From: Lachancea thermotolerans CBS 6340 | Taxonomy: Eukaryota > Ascomycota > Saccharomycetes > Saccharomycetales > Saccharomycetaceae | Length of the DNA: 64,000 bases | Assembly (NCBI RefSeq): GCF_000142805.1 | Contig: NC_013079.1 | Span: 682,001-746,000 of the forward strand | Direction: 5' to 3' | In this document: positions 19,335-27,210 of the stretch, piece after piece | How the letters are laid out: the number at the start of each line of letters is the position of its first letter | Numbering within the stretch: position 1 is the first letter of the stretch | Program-made: the position numbers and the translations under genes | Notes under the pieces: model-generated | Database searches by the model: none | Told to the model about the DNA's origin: nothing | The model's input: the letters and a program-made list of their open reading frames with translations, nothing else

Positions 19335-20309
19335 TTACTTGTTGAATTTGTCGTGTAGATGGGGTATTAACTTCGAACTCTTGCGGGAGAGGCCTGCTTT
19401 ATAGCGAACTTTACTCGAATCGGTCCGATAGCATGCGTGGTTTGTCTTGTTGATGAGGTCTCGCAGCGGTTTGTGCACGGAAACATCAGGACTCTGTAAC
19501 ACAGAGCGCTGGCACGATAGCACAGAGTTTGGCTCTGCTTGAGTTGGGCTTGGCACGCCATCCAAAGGCAGCATTGGCGTGATGACCGTGTGAAGTTTTG
19601 CAGCAGAAATTTCGTTTTGTTGCAGCCGAGAATCACACAAGACAATCTCATCGCCGGGTGAACCAAGGGGCTCCAGTACGTCGGAAGAGCTAGGTTCGGT
19701 TACCTGCTGGGATCCAGGTGCTGGCTGGCTACCAGGTTTCACTCCCGTTCCTTGCTGACAAGGAGGAGAACCGGCAATGCCGCAACCATGAGCGCCGGAA
19801 GCCGCGCTTCCCAGCGCGCAGGGCGCACTTTCAACATGGCATATGGCAACGTATCCCTCGGAAAGGCGATTATCACTCTCACTAGACGATCTTTCACACT
19901 GTAAGCCCGTTTCAATTTCGCACAAATCTGAAATACTAGCCGCAGAGGTTTGCCTCGATTCGTCAACAGCTCTCAGCGAGCGCTCAAAGTCATGCCCAAA
20001 ATACCCGGAGTCATACTCCGAGTTCTGCAAAGGAATACACGCAGTTTGGGACCTTTTCAGCTCAGGATGATTGTTTGAACTAACTTTCGCCTCAGTCAAG
20101 CTCCTGCCTCCCCGGAGCTGCTGGAAGGAAGAATCTTGAGAAACCCTGACAATCGAGCTCTCCTCAGCTTCCAAGCTAACATCTGCTTGGAGTTCCTCAA
20201 AGCTCCTTTCCGCATCAAGGTTGTCTAGATGGACGGTATTTGGCCTGTAGTGCGCGAAGCTTATACCATGAGGTACCACCCCCACTGTTCTTGATCTTCT
20301 AGAGCTCAT
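19335..20309 (-). CDS. HED1-like protein, probable Rad51-binding meiotic regulator
   Basis: A Ser-rich, low-complexity protein of 324 residues from the ATG at 20307-20309; the frame stays open 14 codons further upstream without another ATG. I recognise no catalytic domain. Two things suggest Hed1, the S. cerevisiae meiotic protein that binds Rad51 and blocks Rad54. First, position and strand: YDR014W-A (HED1) lies between RAD61 and DAD1 on the RAD61 strand, as here. Second, the basic C-terminus YKAGLSRKSSKLIPHLH resembles the C-terminal Rad51-binding motif of vertebrate RAD51AP1 (core LGLSRLARVKPLH). The protein is twice the length of S. cerevisiae Hed1 (162 residues), with the extra length in the unconserved N-terminal part. 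The tRNA gene lies just past its stop codon. Confidence 0.6.
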   Translation of the reverse strand: MSSRRSRTVGVVPHGISFAHYRPNTVHLDNLDAERSFEELQADVSLEAEESSIVRVSQDSSFQQLRGGRSLTEAKVSSNNHPELKRSQTACIPLQNSEYDSGYFGHDFERSLRAVDESRQTSAASISDLCEIETGLQCERSSSESDNRLSEGYVAICHVESAPCALGSAASGAHGCGIAGSPPCQQGTGVKPGSQPAPGSQQVTEPSSSDVLEPLGSPGDEIVLCDSRLQQNEISAAKLHTVITPMLPLDGVPSPTQAEPNSVLSCQRSVLQSPDVSVHKPLRDLINKTNHACYRTDSSKVRYKAGLSRKSSKLIPHLHDKFNK

Positions 20310-20747
20310 TAAGTTGATAAAACGCTGGTATACTTTACCTGTTCCTTCCAAGATCTGTAAAGTGTGTTCATCTTAGCTCGGCGGCTAAAATTCAAGTCAA
20401 ATATAGAGACAGTAATCACTAAACACGATTCAATCAGTTCAACTATTATATTCCTTCTAATCCCAAGAACTTCAATCATCAACAACAAAACAACAACTTC
20501 GCCAAGAAGATGTAAGAAGCGGGAGCAGTGGGATCCAGAGAGCTAGCCTAGATCTTACCAGAGCTTGGATTTGGCAGCAAAACATATAGCGTTTAACTCC
20601 CGGTAGGAGGAAAACGGTTTGTTGCAGAAAAGACCTCCCATTTCATAGCCTAGCGTATGTCTTGTTAGCGCCATATGCCACTTGGGTATGTCGAGCGTTG
20701 GTCGGTCCCGTGCTGTACGGCATATTCTTGCTCTGTAACCGCGGTCT

Positions 20748-20864
20748 ATAGGGAAGGCTATTATACTCCTGGGCTCGGGAGCAGTGTTAGTTTATGTTAC
20801 GCAAGCCGGGGGCAGCTAGCAGCAAACGCCGAGGCATTCCCTATCTCCTCAACACCCCAACACC
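20748..20864 (+). other. TLC1 template and template-boundary helix
   Basis: ATAGGGAA at 20748-20755 is perfectly complementary to TTCCCTAT at 20837-20844, an 8-bp helix extended by two G-C pairs past a mismatch. Six bases later lies CAACACC twice with period 8 (20850-20856 and 20858-20864). The same architecture, a helix immediately 5' of the template that stops reverse transcription, defines the template boundary in Kluyveromyces and Saccharomyces telomerase RNAs. The copied strand would be rich in GGTGTTGG, resembling Rap1-binding yeast telomere repeats. The exact template limits are inferred. Confidence 0.68.
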
Positions 20865-21250
20865 TTAGCGCAGCACGTTAGTGCAATGGGGCGCTGCGCT
20901 GTAGTGGGTCTTGATGCTCGTGGACTTGGCCTTTTTACACACGCAGCCGGCGTTGCCTCGATAGCGTGTGCACTTGATTGTTTCTGGAAACGGGCGGCTA
21001 TTGGTAGTTGCGAGGTTATCATGGACTTGGGCGCGGCTCGCAAAACGGCCAAGTGTCGCATAAGCCGTTTTCATGGTTAGTCCCAGAAACCCACTTCTCC
21101 CGGTGCGTCGGCACGTCTTACCTCCTGAATCCAGGCAAGCGCTCGCTTGCAGCGACTGTTTCAGTAGCAAAAAGGTGGAAACTTCCCAGATCGAGTCCCT
21201 ATAGCTGGAGCGTCTTCGGCCCACCATAGCTTCCACTTCGAACCTTCAGT

Positions 21251-21290
21251 CTTTTTATTGATTTTTGCCTTTCACCCCAATCAAAAATCA
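21251..21290 (+). other. TLC1 pseudoknot core
   Basis: CTTTTTATTGATTTTTG (21251-21267) is followed after ten bases by CAATCAAAAATCA (21278-21290). TGATTTTTG pairs with CAAAAATCA over nine base pairs, including five consecutive U-A pairs. The separate run of five U just upstream (21252-21256) could form the major-groove U-A-U triples known from K. lactis and S. cerevisiae telomerase RNA. The upstream GGTG-GAAA at 21174-21181 could pair with TTTCACC at 21270-21276 as the second helix. Confidence 0.68.
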
Positions 21291-21529
21291 TTCAGTGGCA
21301 CTGGTGCTGGCTACTTTGCACATTCGCTTGGGTATGGAATGTTAGGCTCATAAGAGGGGCCTGCTTTTCCGCGAAGGAATTGCAGGTAAGTGCTGTGTTG
21401 ACGCGAATGCGCCGCTTCAAACTGCACGCTACTTCACGAGCCATGGGGCCGTCTTATGAAAATACTCAGGAGACTTTTCCCGCGCAACGGAATGTTTTGT
21501 GTCTGGTTTCTCACAGACGGCTATACACT

Positions 21530-21538
21530 AATTTTTGG
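21530..21538 (+). other. Sm-protein binding site of TLC1
   Basis: AATTTTTGG matches the Sm-ring binding consensus found near the 3' end of budding yeast telomerase RNAs and spliceosomal snRNAs. A five-base-pair hairpin (GTCTG/CAGAC) lies just 5'. The mature 3' end is expected within about ten bases downstream. Confidence 0.72.
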
Positions 21539-21545
21539 AATACTT

Positions 21546-22891
21546 TTTCTTTGCATAAAGAATAACCATCGCTTGCAGGTATAGGAGCTTAACTAACTCA
21601 CGCCAGCTCGCTTCCTTCCCCTTGTTGTTGACCAAGACATCCCGCATGTTCCTTTTGTTTATTTTGCATCTATGTTGTTGAACAAGAACTCGCACTTGCA
21701 AAAACTGAAGGCCGAATTGACAGTAGTTCTCTTGCACATTCGTCGCGCTAGGTCATCGTAGAAACTGCCAACCGTAGTCTTCCAGAACCGCTATGGACCA
21801 CCACTCAAGCAAACGCCTGTTCTTGTAGAAGAAATCCGATAACATTATAACTAATTGTTAGCCTATAATTGGAAACGGTGCGACAACAGCTGCAAAGAGC
21901 TTCTTGGGAAACCATTTTGAATGCAGATGTGGAGGCAAGCAATGCTCATCTAAAGGTCTCTCATGGTGATTGGCCCTAAAAGCCTATGATACCTCTGCTG
22001 CTGTGCGGCTAATCTCGAGTGAACCAAACTTCGTTCATTCAAAATGTCCAAACGTGCAAGGGTCGCTCGTTCGGTGGTCGCATCCTGCCCCCTTCGACAG
22101 ATATACAACATGCCAAGCGCTGGTGCGTCGAAGCGGATTTATTCAAAGGGGGATTCTATTATAACCACAGAAAATTGCAATCTCGCTCGACCAGTACAGC
22201 CGAAACACGGACTATGTTCTAGCAGGCGTGCTTCTCTCAGTACCTAAAGCCCAAGGACACCTTTCATCGACTTTTCTAGAAGAGACATCGCTTTGGGTCA
22301 TCGTATCTTGGTGATTTCGGGGATCGAGCGCCATCAGTTGCGCTCCTCGTTCCCGGCCTCTTTGAGGAGAGGCCCTTCCATCCGCCGAGGACGAGCGTTA
22401 AATGAACTTTACTTGACTTTCCAACGCTGGTGCCCTTGATCTAGCACCGGCCAACATGTCCGCGCAGTTACAGAGAAAGCAAAAAGACAGCAGCGGAAAT
22501 TCTAGTTGTGCGAGGTCCGCTCGTTAGTACTGCTAAGCAGCGATCTCACAAGTTTTCGGACCACTGTCATCACTATTGGCAGCGGAAGCTCTTTCAATGT
22601 TTCCTAGAGTCGCACTCAGATTACTTCATTGAAACCTGCTTACCGATCAAGTTAGTAGTAATCGCCATGAACCATTGCACCCTAATAGAGTCATAACTTG
22701 TTTAACCATTTCGATAAACTTTCCACGAAATGCGCTTGATGCAACTCTGAGATTTAGATAAGCATTGATCAACCATGTGACGTGTTGTGCTACCGTTTAA
22801 ATAATAAGATCTAGTCCAGTAGAAGTACTAATAATAATCTGCTGATACATAAGGGTCATAGACACAATTAAGACATAGATCATTAAAAATA
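21546..22891. other. Unassigned 1.35-kb region between TLC1 and PDX3
   Basis: No ORF with protein-like composition and no recognisable tRNA, snRNA or box C/D snoRNA. The last 250 bp are AT-rich and are presumably the PDX3 promoter and leader. The GC-richer middle part (about 21960-22620) is unexplained and could hold another noncoding RNA. No repeats or transposon ends were seen. Confidence 0.4.
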
Positions 22892-23646
22892 ATGGCTAGC
22901 GACGAAACTAAGAACCCCATCATCTGTATGCGACTTGAGAGGGGTAACATCTTTCAATCGGGGAGTTTTATTCAAACTTACTAACCTATTATGCTATAGT
23001 TGCTCCAGAGACGTATCAGTACAACAAGGACTCTTTGAACGAGAGCGAGTTGGCACAAGACCCCATTGTCGAGTTCACCAAATGGTTCGCGGACGCTAAA
23101 AATGACCCCACCGAAATGATTCCCGAGGCCGTGAACTTCTCCTCAGCAGAACTTCCCAGCGGAAGAGTATCTTCCAGAATCTTGTTATTCAAAGAACTGG
23201 ACGAGCGCGGGTTCACCATTTATTCCAATTGGGAGACTTCGAGAAAGGCGCAGGACATTCGAAGCAACCCACAAGCTGCCCTCACCTTTTTCTGGAGAAA
23301 TCTGCAAAGGCAAGTTAGAGTTGAGGGTATTGTTGAGAAGGTTAGTAGAGAGACATCGGAGCGGTACTTCAACACGAGACCCCGTGGCTCTAAGGTTGGT
23401 GCGTGGTCCTCGCCTCAGTCTGCTCCACTCAAAGATCGCGCTGAGCTCCAAAAGCTTGTGGATGATAACGAAGCCAGATTTGAGGGTGTGGAGGAGGTTC
23501 CATGCCCCGACTTCTGGGGCGGTGTGAGAATCGTGCCTCTTATGATCGAGTTCTGGCAGGGCAGACCAAGCCGTCTGCACGACAGAATCGTGTTCAAGAG
23601 AGAATCTGAAAAGGACCCTTGGCAAATGTTGAGAATAGCGCCTTAA
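22892..23646 (+). CDS. PDX3: Pyridoxamine-5'-phosphate oxidase, with one intron
   Basis: Spliced coding sequence joins 22892-22925 and 23000-23646, giving 226 residues (S. cerevisiae Pdx3 has 228). The enzyme oxidises pyridoxine and pyridoxamine 5'-phosphate to pyridoxal 5'-phosphate using FMN. The unspliced downstream frame has no suitable ATG and lacks the conserved N-terminal segment. Splicing rebuilds NPIIFAPETYQY, which agrees with the S. cerevisiae sequence PIIFAPETYQY. Conserved enzyme segments are SSAELPSGRVSSRILLFKEL (substrate and FMN region), RVEGIVEKVSRETSERYF and the C-terminal EFWQGRPSRLHDR. S. cerevisiae PDX3 has no intron, as I recall. Confidence 0.95.
22926..22999 (+). other. 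PDX3 spliceosomal intron
   Basis: A 74-base intron with 5' splice site GTATGC (22926), perfect branch site TACTAAC (22979-22985) and 3' splice site TATAG ending at 22999. The branch point is only about 15 bases from the acceptor. It is a phase 1 intron after 11 codons and one base. The 5' site differs from the GTATGT consensus at the last base. Confidence 0.92.
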
Positions 23647-23697
23647 AAGTAACTATGCATTTTAACTACTTTAGTGAATTTTCATGCGTGCATGCCT

Positions 23698-25443
23698 TTA
23701 ATTGGGTGCTAGTATGTCGGGGGTCAATATAACTGCAATCGCAGTGTATATACTTTCGTTGTACCGCTTTATTTCTTGGGAGAAAGCTTCAAGTCTCGGA
23801 ATCACAAAGGCCCGTTCCGCTTCTTGTAAGCGGACCTTATAGTGCATTGCGATATAGCAGTAAATGAGGATAAAGATGTTTTGATTGAAGTTGTGTTGAT
23901 TGGACTCGTCAGATGCTGCCTGCAGGTCCTGAAAAGTGCGCTTTAGTCGTTCCATCAACGGATTTTTATCTTCAAATACAGCATCGTCTTGCTTTAGGGC
24001 CTTTACTAAATTCAGTGCCAGCCCCAAGTACAAAACGAAGATATCCAACAATTCGCTCTCTTGTTCGTCGAAAAGGAAGCGGTCATACGCAAGCAAGAAT
24101 TCTAGTGAGTTTGTCAAAAGAACTGTTTTCTGGCCATCTTTTAATTCAGCAACTAGCGTACTCTCGTTGGTCATTTTAACCAAAGCTTTAATAAGGCTGT
24201 CGTTGCGCGCATGAGGCTCAAAAAGCGGTACCAGAGCTTGCATCATGTTTTTGTAAGAAGTTGAATGGCCCTCTACTGTCTCCTTTGAAACCAGCTTTTC
24301 AACAATTGGTAAAATGGTGTCAACATACTCGCAACTGTTTTGCAGCAAAGCTGTAAAAGCATCAACAACATTTTGATCAATCTCTTTTTGGTGTCCTAAG
24401 AAAGGCGGCCACAGCAAAAGAGCATAGTAGAGACCTGGTTTTGATTCTGTTGCATTTAGAAATTCAAGGTAACTCATTTCGGTGAATTTACTCCCTTTTA
24501 TTTTCAACGTTCCACTTTTTTGAGATGTCAAGGGTAACACAAATTCATAAAGGTTCAGCTCCCCCCACATAGGGTCGTCGGCATCTAATGGCAGTTTTGA
24601 ATATATGAAAGCACATAAATGCCGAAGGACCGGGTCCTCGCAATTTCCTAAATGCAAACACCACTGCCAAATTTCCTTTCGGCTGTACTTCATCACATAC
24701 TCGAAGAAACCGGCATTGTTTATCAGATTGAGTACAAAAATAAGAAGGTTTGATGTCTTAGCCGCCAATGTCATCTGTGCTTCTTTTTGCATCATGAATT
24801 CTAGATCATCCTGGTATTTCAGCGATTCGCCCATCGTTTTCAAATGATTGAAGTGATGTGTGGAGGGTTCAGCGCTATCATGCGATTCTTCTGGTGGCTC
24901 AACCGTCACTTCCGGTTCATCTTCGCAATGCAACATCGTTCTGCTTTTCCCATACATAACCTTGTTGTCGGTGTCATCAGGTGTGCGAGCGTCTATATCG
25001 TCTTGCGTTCCAGACGACTCCCACTCAGATTTTGCATTAGACTCGCCGCAAATTCTTGATAACATAGAGTTTGCATCATCAATTGTACTTTGAAAGCTCT
25101 GCTCAGCTTGGCTCGAAAAAAACGCGTCCACGGCATCGTACTCAGCTTCCTCGCACGCGTCGCTATCAGCCTTCACTTGGGCGGCTCGTTTCCTTTTTTT
25201 ACGAACAGGTTCGTCAAGGAAGTCGAATATATCAAGCCCTGACGTCTTCTCTTTAGTAGTGTTTCGCTTCTCTCCTGCATTTAGCGCGTCAGCGTCGAAG
25301 CTTGACTTTGGCGTCACTGCTTCCATGGCCTTGTCACTCGTATTTTCTTGAAAACTCTCCTCTTCATCACTAAACTCTTGCAATTGAGTCTGATGGGGCC
25401 GGACAAGGCTCCTGAAGCGCCCGCGTTTGCCGTAACTTCTCAT
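23698..25443 (-). CDS. RAD61: Cohesin release factor Rad61/Wpl1
   Basis: A 581-residue WAPL-family protein (S. cerevisiae Rad61, 647 residues). It promotes release of cohesin from chromosomes and counteracts cohesion establishment through Pds5 and Scc3. The first eight residues MRSYGKRG match the S. cerevisiae N-terminus MRAYGKRG. An acidic, unstructured N-terminal region up to about residue 210 includes a basic patch KKRKRAA that may serve as a nuclear signal. The helical WAPL domain follows from about 220 to the end. It diverges from PSF1 with 106 bp between starts. RAD61-PSF1 adjacency is as in YDR014W-YDR013W, but relative orientation differs. Confidence 0.92.
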   Translation of the reverse strand: MRSYGKRGRFRSLVRPHQTQLQEFSDEEESFQENTSDKAMEAVTPKSSFDADALNAGEKRNTTKEKTSGLDIFDFLDEPVRKKRKRAAQVKADSDACEEAEYDAVDAFFSSQAEQSFQSTIDDANSMLSRICGESNAKSEWESSGTQDDIDARTPDDTDNKVMYGKSRTMLHCEDEPEVTVEPPEESHDSAEPSTHHFNHLKTMGESLKYQDDLEFMMQKEAQMTLAAKTSNLLIFVLNLINNAGFFEYVMKYSRKEIWQWCLHLGNCEDPVLRHLCAFIYSKLPLDADDPMWGELNLYEFVLPLTSQKSGTLKIKGSKFTEMSYLEFLNATESKPGLYYALLLWPPFLGHQKEIDQNVVDAFTALLQNSCEYVDTILPIVEKLVSKETVEGHSTSYKNMMQALVPLFEPHARNDSLIKALVKMTNESTLVAELKDGQKTVLLTNSLEFLLAYDRFLFDEQESELLDIFVLYLGLALNLVKALKQDDAVFEDKNPLMERLKRTFQDLQAASDESNQHNFNQNIFILIYCYIAMHYKVRLQEAERAFVIPRLEAFSQEIKRYNESIYTAIAVILTPDILAPN

Positions 25444-25549
25444 TATTCATTCTAAGTTGACGCGTTTGTTAATACAGTAATTAAATCAAACAAAAATAAA
25501 ACTTGAAGTCTCTACTTCAGTTTTCGGCAAAAAGGAATTTCCCGTTGGA

Positions 25550-26173
25550 ATGTACGGCGACCTTGGTAGCAAGCTAGTTCTCGAGGCCAAGAGAGCCCAA
25601 CAGCTGAGTCAGAGTTCTGGCTCTGACCAGTTGCCGTTGTACCAAGATGATCTTGTAAGGAATATCTTAAGAGAAATAGCACACTTGAAGAAGAACGCCG
25701 AAATTCTCAAGTCGCAACAAGAGCTGGAAAATTTCGACAATAAGGTTGCGAAGTGTCAGTATTTCGTTACTTTGCTCTGCATGGAGCGCAATAAAAGATG
25801 TTTACTTGCGTACCAAAAACTTCGAAGCGATGCGTTGGACGCAGCTGCGTGGAACAGGAACGGGCTGGACGCGATGTCCTCACTTAACACTGCCAAAGAC
25901 GGTAGCACTAATCTCTCGCACCATGAGCAAGAGTACCTAAAAGACTATGTCCAGCTCATCACTGATATGAAAAGTGGAGATTACACAGATATTGACTTAT
26001 CTGGCAGCCTCACTCCGCCCAGCGATGTGTTCATAGACGTGAGAGTGCTTAAAGATGCAGGCGAGATTCAGACCGAATACGGTGTATTCAATCTGATCAA
26101 GGACTCACAATTTTTTGTTAGACAAGCCGATGTTGAGAGACTTATTCAGCAGGGATATTTACAGAAACTTTAG
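25550..26173 (+). CDS. PSF1: GINS complex subunit Psf1
   Basis: A 207-residue protein (S. cerevisiae Psf1, 208). GINS joins Mcm2-7 and Cdc45 to form the replicative CMG helicase. The N-terminus MYGDLGSKLVLEAKRAQQL, the central KVAKCQYFVTLLCMERNKRC and the C-terminal B domain VFIDVRVLKDAGEIQTEYG are almost identical to the S. cerevisiae protein. In S. cerevisiae RAD61 and PSF1 are in tandem; here they diverge, so PSF1 has been inverted relative to its neighbour in one lineage. Confidence 0.97.
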   Translation: MYGDLGSKLVLEAKRAQQLSQSSGSDQLPLYQDDLVRNILREIAHLKKNAEILKSQQELENFDNKVAKCQYFVTLLCMERNKRCLLAYQKLRSDALDAAAWNRNGLDAMSSLNTAKDGSTNLSHHEQEYLKDYVQLITDMKSGDYTDIDLSGSLTPPSDVFIDVRVLKDAGEIQTEYGVFNLIKDSQFFVRQADVERLIQQGYLQKL

Positions 26174-26531
26174 AATCCTAGGATGTTACTAAAACTATTG
26201 ATATTACCGCTTACTAAAGCCTGCTGTGAGATGCCGATACATAGCATCTCCATTTGGGGTCTAAGGCGGCAAACCCGCAGGACAAAATCAAGCATGCTAG
26301 TCCCGAATCAGCAGAAATAGCTGGTTGAGCGTCTGGCCGGGCACTGAGTTGGAAGTATGCTTGGAATAGCCTCTAGAAACCAGTTTCTGGCATTGAAATA
26401 GACCAATGAGACGGGTATCTTGGCACGTGATATAATACACCGAAAGACGAACACCAAAAAATTTGTTCTCTGAGAGTTAATCCAACGACAAGAGACATCG
26501 CTTCAGCATCAACAACTACAGTCTGTGGACC
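26174..26531. other. PSF1-MRPL25 intergenic region
   Basis: 358 bp with no ORF or RNA gene recognised. It is also the join between the YDR013W-type and YGR076C-type gene orders, so it marks a rearrangement junction relative to S. cerevisiae. No repeat is visible at the junction. Confidence 0.4.
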
Positions 26532-27005
26532 ATGTCTAGTGCTCCTTTGAAACAGTACTTCCAACTGCTTCCTGACAAGCTCAGAACGTTTTTTAAGAAG
26601 TACCCGCCTAATGTAAAATACAGCGACAAGGCTACTTCAACGGGTGCGATTGACGCCAATCCATTTCTGGCCAACAAGCATCCAATAACCGGAAAGTACC
26701 ACAACCCAAAGTATTCATTGAGGCGTATGAGCGACTTGTACAAGCTCGCTCATCAATACGGATTGCAAGAACTTTTACCCCCAAGTAACAAGCTATTCTT
26801 CGACGAAAAGTACGAAAAGAAGAAGCTGATGAAGGGCGTGCTGATTCCAAAAGGCCACAAACATGAATTGGCGCAGTCTGAGAAGATGCAGAAGATGCGT
26901 GAGGCTATCAAAAATGCAGACCAGTACATCCTGGAAGTCAAAGGTCGTAAGTACATGAAGAAACTTGAAAAGAGGAAGGAGGAAAAAAGGCCTCGCTGGT
27001 TCTGA
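26532..27005 (+). CDS. MRPL25: Mitochondrial large ribosomal subunit protein mL59 (MrpL25)
   Basis: A 157-residue protein, the same length as S. cerevisiae MrpL25. Strongly shared segments are [35 protein letters not shown] and [16 protein letters not shown]. It is a fungal-specific component of the mitochondrial large ribosomal subunit. The C-terminus is Lys/Arg-rich and ends RPRWF. It starts the block collinear with YGR076C-YGR072W. Confidence 0.96.
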   Translation: MSSAPLKQYFQLLPDKLRTFFKKYPPNVKYSDKATSTGAIDANPFLANKHPITGKYHNPKYSLRRMSDLYKLAHQYGLQELLPPSNKLFFDEKYEKKKLMKGVLIPKGHKHELAQSEKMQKMREAIKNADQYILEVKGRKYMKKLEKRKEEKRPRWF

Positions 27006-27210
27006 GCCTTGAGTAGGCTCGAGCTCTCGCCCCGGAAAAGGAATGATATAATGCTTGTATATATGAAGAAACCAAAGATGCATCAATATTGGCTAAGATA
27101 CTGCAAGGCTCATGAACCACGAAATTCGCATGGTCGAAGCAGATGAGATGAGCAAACAAACGGATTCGAGATATAGAAGTCTGACATTGACATAACGTGT
27201 CAAGCGCCCG

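Larger units (their letters stand above)
20500..21545 (+). ncRNA. TLC1: Probable telomerase RNA
   Basis: This stretch has no credible ORF but carries four telomerase RNA hallmarks in the right order on the + strand. A long-range helix (20748-20755 with 20837-20844) abuts a C/A-rich repeat-containing template (20850-20864). A U-rich/A-rich pair (21251-21267, 21278-21290) has the composition of the yeast pseudoknot triple helix. A small hairpin (21501-21505 with 21514-21518) precedes a perfect Sm site AATTTTTGG (21530-21538), which in yeast TLC1 lies at the 3' end of the mature RNA. Template to Sm site is about 670 nt, close to S. cerevisiae TLC1 (about 680). S. cerevisiae TLC1 also neighbours PDX3, as I recall. 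The RNA is the templating and scaffolding subunit for Est2, Est1 and Ku. The 5' end is a guess from a TATA-like TATTATATT at 20444-20452. Confidence 0.78.

Noticed and set aside
20925-20937. U5 snRNA loop-like GCCTTTTTAC inside the gap
   Set aside because: It has one extra T compared with the invariant U5 loop and the surrounding sequence cannot form the U5 stem. The Sm site is better explained by TLC1.
21232-21246. B-box-like sequence on the minus strand, possible second tRNA
   Set aside because: GGTTCGAAGTG lacks the CC ending, and no acceptor or D stem can be drawn around it.
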